A stretch of 43,710 nucleotides of DNA from a virus. The notes beneath the pieces were generated by a model, which was not told where the DNA came from, made no database searches, and worked only from the letters and a program-made list of their open reading frames with translations. The DNA lies in IMG/VR virus record IMGVR_UViG_3300044712_000403, positions 1-43,710 of that record. One strand, 5' to 3'. The position numbers and the translations under genes were made by a program. Shown one piece after another: positions 17,742 to 26,952 of the stretch; the stretch's first letter is position 1, and every line of letters starts with the position of its first letter.

Positions 17742-20472
17742 TAGGCTCTTTATCCTCTAAATCTATGCTAGGTGCGGGTGCGGGGTTTTCTTCATCTACT
17801 AATTCATCGCTTTCATCTTTCAATGTTTCAATGAAATCCTTAACATCTTTTTTAACACCATCAGAAGGTTTAGAAGTAAGCTGTTCCTTCAACTTATCAA
17901 GCAAAGCTATATACTTATCGGCTTCTTGCTTTAACTGGTATACATCTTTGTTCTTTTCAACATACGCATTTATTTCATCTTCTACTGATAAGAGTTGCTT
18001 ATAGAGGTCTAGCACTTCTTTGTCCTCACCTTGTAGTACTTGAGGTGGGATTCTACTTGTCATAACCTCATCTAAATCTTCTCCGTGTGGGGAAGAATTA
18101 CCATATAATTTATTGTAATTTTCATCGGGGTTGTCTACACCAGGATTAGTTTTGTTAGTTAAGCCAAATAACAAGTCTTCTACTTTTGTTCCTTCTATTT
18201 GGTCAGAAGGAATTTTAATAGTTATTTCAACTTTGTCATCATCAGATTCTACATTCGCTTCCGGTGCAGGTGTGTCGTCCACTACTTGTGCTATTGAAGA
18301 GGCTACTTCATCGTATGCTTCTTCAGGATATTCTGTTTTTTCTGGTTCTGCCAATTCGTCTACATCTTCTGTACTTTCAATTCCTTCTTCAGAGGCAGGT
18401 TCAGCGGCATCTGTTTCTGGGGTTTTAACAACACCCATACTTCCAAGATTGTTAAGGTCTAGTGTGTGAAGTCTATTAGTTGACATATCAGAAATCTTTG
18501 CTATATTTGCTTCTTGGTCAAGAGAAACTAGTTCATACTCACCAATAGGGATTACTTGTCCATCATCGTCTAATATGTTTTCATCTACAACTTCAAGTAT
18601 AGTTCCTTCAGACAAAGACTTAACAGGAGAGAAATAGTTGTTGTACTCTTTCAACGAATCAACACTCACAACAGACTTTACACCCTTTTCGTTTGCCAAG
18701 GCACATTCGTTGTTATCTTCGTCTATAGAAACAACAGTATAAACTTCTTCTGGTGCAAGTTTTACGCCTTTGATGTCTTTAATGTCATCGTCAGATTCAA
18801 AGATAAAGGCATCTCCAAGAGTAATAGTCTTGGGTTCTTCGGCAAAACTATCATCATAGGCTGGTGCTTCGGCAGGAACATCATCTACCGCAAATGCATC
18901 TTCGCCTTCTTCTGGATATGCTGGGGCTTCTGCTGGAACACCAACTTCTTCATCTTCCATACTAGGATAGGCTGGGGCTTTGTCTGCATTATCGCCAGGT
19001 TCCCCAATGGCTTCTTCAATAGGAGGGGCTTCATTTTCATCAGATGTAACTGGAATATCATTTAAAATATCTTCTATATTTTGTTGCTTATTGTCTTTAG
19101 GTTCTTCTTTACCAGCATCAGGTTCTTCTTCGTCTAAAATATCATTTATGTCAACATCAGGTGCTTTCTTTTTTTCTGGTTGTTCTATATCAGGGAATTC
19201 CTCTTCTTCAGTTTCTTCTGTTGCTTCATCTGTCTCTGTAATTTCTGCTTCTGCATGTAAGTCTTCCAAATACTTTTCAAGGTTAGTTATGCTACTCATC
19301 AATTTCTTAAAGCCTTTTTCATTTTCTTCAAAGGTTTCATCTGCTGACAAACTTAATTCAGAAACTTCATCCTTAAAAACACTCTTTAATATTGATAAAG
19401 CATTTTGTAATTCTTCCTCGTTTGTCATTGTTGGAGATTCATCTGGTATAATTTCCGTCTTACCATCTTCTTCATCTATAGGTAATTCGTCTTGTGAAAC
19501 AGCTTCTTTAAAATATGTCTTTGCTTCACGCATTAGAACGCCTTCATATTTCTTGCCACCACCAGATACTATAGCACCCTTATCGGTAGCTTCAATAACA
19601 TCATAAGTTCCAGACTTTAATACATTACCCTGATGGTCTAGTATTTTACCTTCATCAGTAGGTTCAACAATTAACTTATCTCCTTTTATGGCTTTAATAG
19701 GTGTAACTTTTGAGCCAGATAGATTTGGCTGAACTTTAAACTCATTTAGTAAAGCTCTTCCGGCCGTCTCTAAAATAAAATAAGTCAATTCTCTTGACTT
19801 ACTAGGAGGTAAAACACTATTGATTGAGCGATATAAATTCTTGGCGTTTAGGCTTTCGTTGTATTGTTTACCAAAAGCAAGGTTTAACAACGCTACGGCA
19901 GCCATTCTAGCCTGGTCATAGGTCATTTCTATCTGTTCTCTGAAGAATTTGATCAGCTTGTCCCTAGCCCTTAACCCTAAATAGGGGATGGCTTCAATTA
20001 ATACAGTCTGATTGTTCTTTATTTTTCCACCTAATTTGGTTAAATATTCTTTGAAGAGCTGATTTTCCATCAAACAATCAAATACTCTTTTCCTAACAGC
20101 CTCACTAATGGGAACTACACCATCACAAGGCAAAGCGAAAAGATATAATTGCTCGTTCAAAGCCTCATATAACTCCTTCTTACGCAAGCTAGCCAATGAG
20201 GGCTTACCTTCAACAACTGCTGATACAAAAGAATCTACAGCAGTTTTAAATCTGTAATCATATTCTTCTGTGTTGAGGTCTAGCCTATTTACTTTGCTAG
20301 TCCCTTCAACGAGATACATAGCACTATTTTTATGACTTAAAATAAATGCTTTTTCCTTGTCAAACCCAAGTATTGTATAGTCACTTCCAATTGTTTTGTA
20401 ATTTTCTAAAAGGTATTCAACTTTTGTGCTATAAAAATCCTTAAGGTCGCCATAAACACTTTTATTTTCCAT
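17734..20472 (-). CDS. 912-aa acidic prohead-region protein
   Basis: The ATG at 20472 is chosen over a GTG nine bases upstream because AAAAGGAG overlaps the GTG and lies 8 bases before the ATG. The N-terminal about 230 residues are a folded, mostly helical domain (NEQLYLFALPCDGVVPISEAV). Then come small beta modules and a very acidic middle (about residues 340-560) with repeats of the type EAPAYP (EAPAYPEEGED, EAPAYDDSF). More barrel-like segments and a helical coiled C-terminus follow. Candidate (L/I)-x-E sites include LLNE|F and PIEE|A. Acidic composition and position between portal and protease suggest a core or internal head protein, comparable in place to T4 gp67/68. No known family is recognised. 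Confidence 0.6.
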   Translation of the reverse strand: MENKSVYGDLKDFYSTKVEYLLENYKTIGSDYTILGFDKEKAFILSHKNSAMYLVEGTSKVNRLDLNTEEYDYRFKTAVDSFVSAVVEGKPSLASLRKKELYEALNEQLYLFALPCDGVVPISEAVRKRVFDCLMENQLFKEYLTKLGGKIKNNQTVLIEAIPYLGLRARDKLIKFFREQIEMTYDQARMAAVALLNLAFGKQYNESLNAKNLYRSINSVLPPSKSRELTYFILETAGRALLNEFKVQPNLSGSKVTPIKAIKGDKLIVEPTDEGKILDHQGNVLKSGTYDVIEATDKGAIVSGGGKKYEGVLMREAKTYFKEAVSQDELPIDEEDGKTEIIPDESPTMTNEEELQNALSILKSVFKDEVSELSLSADETFEENEKGFKKLMSSITNLEKYLEDLHAEAEITETDEATEETEEEEFPDIEQPEKKKAPDVDINDILDEEEPDAGKEEPKDNKQQNIEDILNDIPVTSDENEAPPIEEAIGEPGDNADKAPAYPSMEDEEVGVPAEAPAYPEEGEDAFAVDDVPAEAPAYDDSFAEEPKTITLGDAFIFESDDDIKDIKGVKLAPEEVYTVVSIDEDNNECALANEKGVKSVVSVDSLKEYNNYFSPVKSLSEGTILEVVDENILDDDGQVIPIGEYELVSLDQEANIAKISDMSTNRLHTLDLNNLGSMGVVKTPETDAAEPASEEGIESTEDVDELAEPEKTEYPEEAYDEVASSIAQVVDDTPAPEANVESDDDKVEITIKIPSDQIEGTKVEDLLFGLTNKTNPGVDNPDENYNKLYGNSSPHGEDLDEVMTSRIPPQVLQGEDKEVLDLYKQLLSVEDEINAYVEKNKDVYQLKQEADKYIALLDKLKEQLTSKPSDGVKKDVKDFIETLKDESDELVDEENPAPAPSIDLEDKEPNV

Positions 20473-20490
20473 AGGAAACACTCCTTTTGG

Positions 20491-20500
20491 TTTATATTCT
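20491..20500 (-). promoter_or_regulatory. Putative late promoter of the 912-aa gene and prohead operon
   Basis: Minus strand GAGAATATAAACCAAAAGGAG: motif AGAATATAAA immediately followed by the ribosome site, giving a very short leader. The motif and the adjoining CCAAAAGGAGT are identical to those before the 1196-residue gene. Confidence 0.55.
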
Positions 20501-20544
20501 CATAGGAATTTTTATTTTGGGTAAAAATAGGAAGAACTATTTGT

Positions 20545-20982
20545 TCAGATTTGTTTTATCTTGATTGGAACAGCATTTTTTCTGAAATAGTCAGCATATT
20601 CGTCCATAGATTCAAGAAATTTGGTGTCTGGCTTTTTTATTTTATATGCCTTTGTTGGATAAATGTTTTCATCAATTGTGTGTAAGCCCTTTTCCATCTT
20701 GACTTTATCATCCGAAATCTCAAATACAAAAATATATCCATAAGGTTCGTGTGCTATAAATTCTTCCCAACTAACACTAAAACTTTTGGGTTGAACACAA
20801 GCTTGTTTCATTGCTAACCAAGTGTCTTTAGTCAAATACTCTTTATGCGTTATTGTAACCCCTTTATCGCCATGTTCATTCCTACCTATGTATATCTCCC
20901 CTTTCGGGTCCAAACCTCGCCTTATGATGTCAATAGCGTTGATTTTAAGGGGTGTTGCGTGGTAGAGTGTGATAGTGTCCAT
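20545..20982 (-). CDS. Possible ADP-ribosyltransferase-fold protein
   Basis: The ATG at 20982 is preferred because AGGAG lies 4 bases before it; a longer frame to 21066 would lie inside the portal gene. This gives 145 residues starting MDTITLYHATPL. The pattern YHAT...I...GL.P.....IYIGR near the N-terminus, followed by alpha/beta sequence with Y-G-Y-I-F-V-F-E, resembles the H-Y-type ADP-ribosyltransferase/RNA 2'-phosphotransferase fold. T4 packages an ADP-ribosyltransferase (Alt) in its head, so such an enzyme beside the portal would make sense. The match is weak and the catalytic Glu cannot be placed firmly. Alternatively it is an uncharacterised small phage protein. Confidence 0.4.
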   Translation of the reverse strand: MDTITLYHATPLKINAIDIIRRGLDPKGEIYIGRNEHGDKGVTITHKEYLTKDTWLAMKQACVQPKSFSVSWEEFIAHEPYGYIFVFEISDDKVKMEKGLHTIDENIYPTKAYKIKKPDTKFLESMDEYADYFRKNAVPIKIKQI

Positions 20983-20989
20983 TTGACTC

Positions 20990-23713
20990 CTATTCTTCTT
21001 CATCCTCTGGGGGTGGGGGGGTAAATTCATTATTATTGTTAGAAGTTTTATGGTTTTGAGATTCAATTAAAAACAATCCTGTTACATTTTTAAGTTCATT
21101 TCCAGTCCTAGACATAAGGTTCTTCAAAGGTTCTGGCATCAAATCCACTGGGTCTGTGCTTTCCTGTGCTTCTGTTATAAGACCTTTTGATTTAGGAGAA
21201 CATAGCTTATTCAAGTATAAAGTCTTATAGTACATAAAGTTAAGGAATTGTTTGTGCTGTGTTGTTGCATTCATAGATTCTTTCAATAAAGTCCTGTCAT
21301 CTTTTCTTCTTCTAATGGCTTCACTAGGCATACCCATTTCACCACCACCCATTTCTGCTGGAGGTGCAGGGGCCATTTCTGTTGCTGGGGCTGTTTCCAT
21401 AGGTGCTGTTTCCATACCCATACCTTGTTCTCCGCCAGTGGGTTCAAAGGAAGGTTCTTCTGAAGCCCCGAAATCACCACCCATATCACCCATACCTCCT
21501 CCTAAATCTGTAGGTTGGGCTTGGGCTGTAATATCACCTTTCTTTTCTTTCTTTGCCATCAACAATTCTTCTTCGGCTTGTGTTAAATTGAATATGTTTT
21601 TAACAATATACGGATAAGCTGAAGGACCAAAAACTTCCTTCATTATCTTGGCTGTTTCCGCTTTTGTCTTTAAGCCTTCAAGTCTAGCATTTTCTTCAAT
21701 AAACGAAGCAGAAGTCCACTTGAAACCTATCTTATATTTATCAAGTTTTTGTTTTAATTGTGTCAATTTTTCTTGACTAGGATTATTAATTCCAAGTAAT
21801 GAATAAAGGTGCAAATAGCTAATCTTTTCACAGCCTTCTGACAATGCTTCTTGGAATCTAGTAACAACTTTAGCAAACCTAGTGTCCTGTTGAACAAGAG
21901 TAGCTCTGTTGATTTCAGTATCATAAGCCAAATATGCCTTGGGAACTCTCATTCCAGCATACATTTTCTTATGGAAGTATTCAACGTCAGCAATCTTATC
22001 AAGGTTAGAGTTAAAGGTAAATATGCCATTACCAAGTAGGAAAGTATGGTTATCGTGGTTATACTCTTTACCATCAACAGTTATAGTTCCAACTGCTATC
22101 TTTTCTTCTAAAGGCTCTACTTTAACCACCTTTGTAATATTGATAGTTAATTGAGGTAGCACTTCTAGTTTATCAGTAGGCTCATAATAATCTGGTGCGG
22201 TTTCTTCGGTATGAATTATTTTTGTCTGCTTGTAAATATCATCGTTGGTTATAATGCTGAAAATAGGGTCATTAGGTTTGAGGTCTTTTGCTTCAGTTTT
22301 ACCCTTCCCATATACAGGGAATTTATGGTCTGGTGTACAGATTATTTCTTTGCCATTTTCAAATGTAATCTTAACAATATCAGCATTTACACGGGTTACA
22401 TCAGCAAAAGAAATATCACCTAATGAAAGTTGTCCGTTGCTAGGATTAACTGAATAGACTTTCATTTTATCGCCAGCATGGAACTTGTCAATAACATTCT
22501 GTAATGTTACTTTCCCTACATTGTGGATATAAAGTTCTGCGTCAAGAGGTAAGCAAGCCTCTCTCAACTCATCAACTTCAACTTGCTTCTTATCTCCAAG
22601 TTGAGGAATGTAATAGTCTTCGTCTACACCAATGAACCTAAAGGACTTATCAACATCTTCTATTGAACTGAAGTTTGTTCCACCACCAACAATCCAAGTG
22701 TTAGATGAAGCCTGTCTCTTTAAGATTTGTTTAATCTGCTCAATTCTCTCCCATACCTTTGACGGAGGAAGATTACCAACATTGACATAGAAGATTTTTC
22801 TTGAAGGTGCTCTAACCATACGATACACCATCATAGCATCTTCAACCCTCTTCAAGATTTCCCAAGTCTGTCTGATACTATCAAGGTGAGAAGTTCCATA
22901 AGGGTGATAGGTCAACTTATTATCTAGCTTGAAATGGATAAGTTCACCATCAAAATATACGATATAGCTATCAGGATTTGAAGGAATAAAATATGAAATT
23001 GTAGAAGGTTGCCAAAGTATCTGTGAACCATAATCCCTAGCAACAGTAGGAACTTCACCTGACTGTTTAGGGGTTACTACATAGACATAATAAGGCAATG
23101 AGAAGTTGTCATCAACCTTATAAATCTGGTCCATATCATAGAACATCTTTGTATCTACAACACCCTTCTTATCAAGGACGGGTTCTACAAACCAATCACC
23201 ATACTTGGCAAGGTTTCTAGCCCAAGACCACATCTTTTTAGAGATGTTTAACCTATTGAAAAACAAATCATTCAAATAGGATTCAAACAACTGCATTTCA
23301 ATCTTTTCACTTTCAGAAGGGTCAGTATCAGAAAGTAGTTTTACTTCTACTTGGAACACTTCATTGTTAAAACCTCTGATACAAACTTCATCAGCTATAG
23401 TATCAAGAACACTAGCTATTTCAGGGTGCCAGTCTTCCATAAGGTCATACAAGTGATACCTTACTTTTCTATGAACATTAAGAGTGGCAAAGGTATAAAC
23501 CTGCATATCAGTAAGAGGAACAGAATTTCTATCTTGAACCAACTGATATAATGTAAGTAATTGTTCTTTACCTGACTTACCACCACCAAGGTCATAGTTA
23601 AGAAGTTCTGAATTCCTACGAGTGTAACGCATATTTCCAATAGTTGTTCCTACTTCTACTTTGGAAAAAGCGTCAAGAAAATTTGAGAATAGCGGTAGCT
23701 TAAATTTAGCCAT
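20990..23713 (-). CDS. Portal protein (T4 gp20-like) interrupted by a mini-intein
   Basis: The 907-residue frame is about 725 residues after removal of the intein (387-568). The N-terminal portal part matches gp20-type proteins: WHPEIASVLDTIADE, DNKLTYHPYGTSHLDSIRQTW, the helix EDAMMVYRMVRAPSRKIFYV, and after the intein NLDKIADVEYFHKKMYAGMRVP, the conserved crown/stem region. The C-terminal tail is low complexity (GGGMGDMGGDFG and Met/Pro/Ala-rich repeats, about 740-800). The ATG has AGAGGTG upstream. It follows the large terminase by nine bases. The stop is TAG and overlaps the start of the ART-like gene. The portal is the dodecameric DNA channel at one capsid vertex. Confidence 0.92.
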   Translation of the reverse strand: MAKFKLPLFSNFLDAFSKVEVGTTIGNMRYTRRNSELLNYDLGGGKSGKEQLLTLYQLVQDRNSVPLTDMQVYTFATLNVHRKVRYHLYDLMEDWHPEIASVLDTIADEVCIRGFNNEVFQVEVKLLSDTDPSESEKIEMQLFESYLNDLFFNRLNISKKMWSWARNLAKYGDWFVEPVLDKKGVVDTKMFYDMDQIYKVDDNFSLPYYVYVVTPKQSGEVPTVARDYGSQILWQPSTISYFIPSNPDSYIVYFDGELIHFKLDNKLTYHPYGTSHLDSIRQTWEILKRVEDAMMVYRMVRAPSRKIFYVNVGNLPPSKVWERIEQIKQILKRQASSNTWIVGGGTNFSSIEDVDKSFRFIGVDEDYYIPQLGDKKQVEVDELREACLPLDAELYIHNVGKVTLQNVIDKFHAGDKMKVYSVNPSNGQLSLGDISFADVTRVNADIVKITFENGKEIICTPDHKFPVYGKGKTEAKDLKPNDPIFSIITNDDIYKQTKIIHTEETAPDYYEPTDKLEVLPQLTINITKVVKVEPLEEKIAVGTITVDGKEYNHDNHTFLLGNGIFTFNSNLDKIADVEYFHKKMYAGMRVPKAYLAYDTEINRATLVQQDTRFAKVVTRFQEALSEGCEKISYLHLYSLLGINNPSQEKLTQLKQKLDKYKIGFKWTSASFIEENARLEGLKTKAETAKIMKEVFGPSAYPYIVKNIFNLTQAEEELLMAKKEKKGDITAQAQPTDLGGGMGDMGGDFGASEEPSFEPTGGEQGMGMETAPMETAPATEMAPAPPAEMGGGEMGMPSEAIRRRKDDRTLLKESMNATTQHKQFLNFMYYKTLYLNKLCSPKSKGLITEAQESTDPVDLMPEPLKNLMSRTGNELKNVTGLFLIESQNHKTSNNNNEFTPPPPEDEEE
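22010..22555 (-). other. Mini-intein in the portal (residues 387-568)
   Basis: Begins at C387 (CLPLDAELYI, block A) and ends at N568, with Ser as the first residue after it. Block B is ICTPDHKFPV with the expected T-x-x-H (T460, H463). Blocks F/G are NHTFLLGNGIFTFN|S. The length of 182 residues leaves no room for a homing endonuclease. The penultimate residue is Phe (F567), where most inteins have His. Insertion is in the conserved segment before the DVEYF helix. Removal would join ELREA to SNLDK. Confidence 0.88.
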
Positions 23714-23722
23714 CTAACACCT

Positions 23723-25666
23723 CTATTTGATTATATTCTTTTTGCGAAGTAGTTTTTCTAAAACCACTTCTTCAATTGACTTTACAGCAATACCCATTTC
23801 TCTGTATTGTTCCATTTGTTCCCTAGCAGCATCTGGCATAGCATTAACAAAAGCTAAATATTCAGTATCAAAATCGTCCTTTAAGTCTTTGATATTCACA
23901 TTCAATAAGTTATGTTTATCAACAACTTCTTGCCAATTTACTATGGCGTGTTTGTTTGCTTCTTCACCAGCATTAAAAGTAGAGTCTCCACGAATAGGAA
24001 CTAATACCATATCACCAGGTTCATCACCAAAACTCTTTACCCCAAAAATGTAAAGGGCAAAAGCTATAATGAAATCATCATTACAATCACTATCAGCCTG
24101 TGCTTTTCCATTTTTCCATACAAAGTTCTCTAGTTCGGAGTATATCCTAGAGTCGTGAAACTTTGGCTTTTGTGTTATGTCAGGGTAATTCATTGAAGCT
24201 ATGAAATCTGAAATCAATAAATGTCTGTTGTTTCTATGGGTAAAGAAACCAAAATTACCCTTGTCATCTTTCTTCACATTTTCATAGTAATAATCATCAG
24301 TTAGTCTTATTAAAACATCATTACCATAGGAGTTTGATTCTATGAATAGATGTGCGTGGTTATAATATGAAGCTAACAAGAATAGTATAATTGAGAAGGT
24401 TTTAGTGTCAGTTTTAATTTGAACTGTGCAAGCAACTGATTTCTGTAAATCACCTAAAACCACAGTAGAGAAGTCAGAACCACCACCCGAAGCCACATCA
24501 ATACCAGCTACCATAGTCTTAACACTAGGCAACTCAAAGAACTTTACTGATTCTTTCATTAAAACTTTTAGTCGTTCTTTTTCACCTTCAAGAGTATCAC
24601 CATCAATCTTTAGGTATTCTTTTAACGCTTCTGAATACATAGAAAGTATGTTGTTTAATATATCTTCTTTTGTATCAAGTATTTCCGACTTTATGAAATG
24701 TTCTTTTAATTGAACAAGTATTTTGGGTTCAACTACTTTCTTTCCAGAACCTTCAAATGAACAAAGATATTCTTGAGATATCTTTCTCCAATCATACTTG
24801 GCTTGTTCACAAGTCTTCTTATACCAAATTTCATCTCGCTCTGGGTGATACTGCCAAGGCAAAGTTATCAATGTGAAATTGGTTTGTGCTTCACCCTTTT
24901 CTTCGCCTAGAGTTTTGAACCTTAAAGTTGTATCAGTAGATTTTGGGTCTTCTGGAAGTTCTACTTGCTTGCTAGCATCCCTACATAACTCATAGAAGAA
25001 CCCTGATGCCCCATTAGGTGACGAAAGCATAATGGCCTTCCCTCCAGTAGAGAGTGTTGGGAAAGCTGCCGTCCAAATCTCATTAAGTTTTGAGATGTGA
25101 GCTGCTTCGTCTATGATTAACAATGACAATGCTTCAGACCTAGCAGCATCAATAGTGGTTGTAGAAGCCTTAATCATAGAACCATTTGAGAATGTGATAG
25201 AAAACACATTCCAAGAAACTATCTGTGGCTTCAACCATTTAGGGGCAAATTGATAGAATATCTTAACTTTCTTAATGATATTCTTTGCCACTTCCCCTTT
25301 AGTAGCAATAATTAAGATGTTTTTATCGTTATAGAAACAAGCAAGCCAGAAACTAAATCCAGCTATCAGGGTTGAAATACCCATCTGCCTAGACTTATTG
25401 ACTACTAGATTGTCAACTTTAAAGAAACTTTTAAGGATTATCTCTTGGAATGGAAATAGCTTAAAAGGTAATTTGCCTTTGTGTGGATGTTGTATGACCC
25501 CATATGTCTTGGCCCAATATATGGGGTTTTGTTTACATTTTTGATATTCTTCTTTTTTCTTTTCTGGCGACCAAGTAGAAAAATTAGGTTGCCAGGGCAT
25601 AGGGTCGGGGTTATATAAATATTCTTTTTGAGATTGTTGCGCACTTTTTTTCTTAAATAGTCTCAT
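23723..25666 (-). CDS. Terminase large subunit (T4 gp17-like)
   Basis: 647 residues with both terminase domains. ATPase: KSRQMGIST (91-99) as the noncanonical Walker A, LLIIDEAAH (182-190) as Walker B with catalytic E187, and coupling motif LSSPNG (214-219). RNase H-like nuclease: GIDVASGGGSDFS with D390, FIESNSYGND with E443, and CNDDFIIAFALY with D530/D531. The enzyme packages DNA into the prohead through the portal and cuts it. The start overlaps the end of the preceding small gene by 14 bases. The Walker A Lys lies early in the motif and the usual GKT reads GIST, which is seen in some phage terminases. The stop is TAG. Confidence 0.95.
   Translation of the reverse strand: MRLFKKKSAQQSQKEYLYNPDPMPWQPNFSTWSPEKKKEEYQKCKQNPIYWAKTYGVIQHPHKGKLPFKLFPFQEIILKSFFKVDNLVVNKSRQMGISTLIAGFSFWLACFYNDKNILIIATKGEVAKNIIKKVKIFYQFAPKWLKPQIVSWNVFSITFSNGSMIKASTTTIDAARSEALSLLIIDEAAHISKLNEIWTAAFPTLSTGGKAIMLSSPNGASGFFYELCRDASKQVELPEDPKSTDTTLRFKTLGEEKGEAQTNFTLITLPWQYHPERDEIWYKKTCEQAKYDWRKISQEYLCSFEGSGKKVVEPKILVQLKEHFIKSEILDTKEDILNNILSMYSEALKEYLKIDGDTLEGEKERLKVLMKESVKFFELPSVKTMVAGIDVASGGGSDFSTVVLGDLQKSVACTVQIKTDTKTFSIILFLLASYYNHAHLFIESNSYGNDVLIRLTDDYYYENVKKDDKGNFGFFTHRNNRHLLISDFIASMNYPDITQKPKFHDSRIYSELENFVWKNGKAQADSDCNDDFIIAFALYIFGVKSFGDEPGDMVLVPIRGDSTFNAGEEANKHAIVNWQEVVDKHNLLNVNIKDLKDDFDTEYLAFVNAMPDAAREQMEQYREMGIAVKSIEEVVLEKLLRKKNIIK
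23727..23737 (-). promoter_or_regulatory. Weak candidate promoter upstream of the portal
   Basis: Minus strand AGAATATAATC, one base off the AGAATATAAAC motif, 14 bases before the portal ATG and inside the last codons of the terminase. It could be chance, since it codes KNII of the terminase tail. Confidence 0.25.
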
Positions 25667-26189
25667 CGTCTATATCGTCCTCAAAAGTCATATTATTTAA
25701 ACCATCTGAACTACTAGAAGATATGGCTGCATGTTCGTCTATTGCTTCACCCATAGTGCTTTTATTGAAATCTATTTGTTCCCAATTCAATAATACATCA
25801 GAAACAATCTTACTCATTTTTACCAACTCTTTGTCCAAGTTAATTAGATTGTTTAGTAGTTGTGATACTGCCATAATGCCAAACTCATTGATATATCCTT
25901 GCTGGCTTGAAAAGGCTTGGTGTAATGTTATTATTACTTGCTTATCGTGTTCTATTGCTTGAACTGTACTTTGTAGATACTTTAACATAGATTCTCTGCT
26001 AATCTCATTATTGACAATGGCAGGGAATTTATCTACAACACTTATCTGAACACCACTTAAATCAATATTGAAATTCTGTTTGTTGGTGTCAGCTATTTGG
26101 CTCTCAATCTTTGTGGATATAGATTGTGCCTTATCCCAAGCATTTGCAAGTTTTACTATGTTTGTGGCTATTCCGTTATCTATCGGCAT
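25653..26189 (-). CDS. Helical protein before the large terminase, possible small terminase
   Basis: The ATG at 26189 is preferred over the one at 26195 because AAGGG lies 6 bases before it and directly abuts the other. This gives 178 residues (MPIDNGIATNIVKL...), helical in the N-terminal and central parts, with a Ser-rich then acidic C-terminus (SSSSSDGLNN...DDIDDE). It overlaps the sigma factor gene upstream and the large terminase downstream. Position and helical make-up with an acidic tail fit a small terminase subunit (gp16-like), which recognises DNA and stimulates the large subunit, but there is no diagnostic motif. Confidence 0.45.
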   Translation of the reverse strand: MPIDNGIATNIVKLANAWDKAQSISTKIESQIADTNKQNFNIDLSGVQISVVDKFPAIVNNEISRESMLKYLQSTVQAIEHDKQVIITLHQAFSSQQGYINEFGIMAVSQLLNNLINLDKELVKMSKIVSDVLLNWEQIDFNKSTMGEAIDEHAAISSSSSDGLNNMTFEDDIDDETI

Positions 26190-26928
26190 TTTCATCCCTT
26201 ACTTTATGTTCTATTGAAGTTTTTGATACGATATTTTTAACTTTCTTCACATAGGCATAAATGTCTTTCTCTCTATACCCCTTTTTCTTCATACACTCCT
26301 TAACTGTTTTCAAGCCCTTCTTCTTTTGGTTGATATTGGACAATAGTTTTATACAATCCAATATATCTAAACCTATATCATCTTTACATAAGACAGAAAC
26401 ATAGTCTTCGCTTAATGACGAAGAAACAAAGAAATTCCTCAATACTTCAACTTCTTTAGAAAAAACCTTATCCATATCAGCATGTTCAGAATTCAAAAAT
26501 TCTTCTACTAATATGTTACCCTTCACATCTTGAAGACTATCTAACAAGGTTTCTACATTATACTCGTTAGAAGTTTCGTTATAAATTAAAGCACCAATAC
26601 GCCTTAACCTATAAATGTGAGCTAGTAAATGGTTTTTAATAATAGTGGTCAAGAATATGAATGCAGAAGCCTTATTCTTTTTCTCTATTGTAGGGTTGAA
26701 TAATTCAAAGTCCCTCAATACTTTAAAGTAGGCTTCTTGCATCAATTCATCCGTATCGCAGAAACGATAGAGTTTGAATGTATTTATTACAGCCAAAGCA
26801 ATCTTTCCAGATTCTATGACTATTTCATCTCTAACCTTTTGCTTTTCAATTTCATCAGCAACTACAAAATACCTTGTCCACAGTTCTGTAAAATAAGGGT
26901 CATTAAAATACTTTTCTTTTTCTGGCAT
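26176..26928 (-). CDS. Late sigma factor (T4 gp55-like)
   Basis: 250 residues. Region 2 of the sigma-70 family is visible: a helix ESGKIALAVINTFKL, then DTDELMQEAYFKVLRDFELFNP (58-79) and ASAFIFLTTIIKNHLLAHIYRLRR (87-110), the core-polymerase and -10 recognition helices. The C-terminal TVKECMKKKGYREKDIYAYVKKV could be a helix-turn-helix akin to region 4. In T4-like phages such a protein directs host RNA polymerase to TATAAATA late promoters; the repeated AGAATATAAA motif here is a natural partner. There is no ribosome site before the ATG. In frame 51 bases upstream lies an ATG with a very strong site, separated from it by one UGA. Confidence 0.75.
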   Translation of the reverse strand: MPEKEKYFNDPYFTELWTRYFVVADEIEKQKVRDEIVIESGKIALAVINTFKLYRFCDTDELMQEAYFKVLRDFELFNPTIEKKNKASAFIFLTTIIKNHLLAHIYRLRRIGALIYNETSNEYNVETLLDSLQDVKGNILVEEFLNSEHADMDKVFSKEVEVLRNFFVSSSLSEDYVSVLCKDDIGLDILDCIKLLSNINQKKKGLKTVKECMKKKGYREKDIYAYVKKVKNIVSKTSIEHKVRDENADR

Positions 26929-26952
26929 ATAGTATGTGTGAACAATAAGCTG

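Noticed and set aside
18980-19606. 208-codon Ser-rich open frame on the plus strand
   Set aside because: Antisense of the acidic (Glu/Asp-rich) repeat region of the 912-residue protein; Ser-rich antisense frames are a codon artefact.
20473-20481. GTG start three codons before the 912-residue ATG
   Set aside because: It overlaps the ribosome site AAAAGGAG, which is correctly spaced for the ATG at 20472.
20983-21066. 28-residue N-terminal extension of the ART-like protein
   Set aside because: It lies inside the portal coding region and lacks a ribosome site, whereas AGGAG precedes the ATG at 20982.
22010-22555. Homing endonuclease within the portal intein
   Set aside because: The segment between splicing blocks is too short and lacks LAGLIDADG or HNH motifs.
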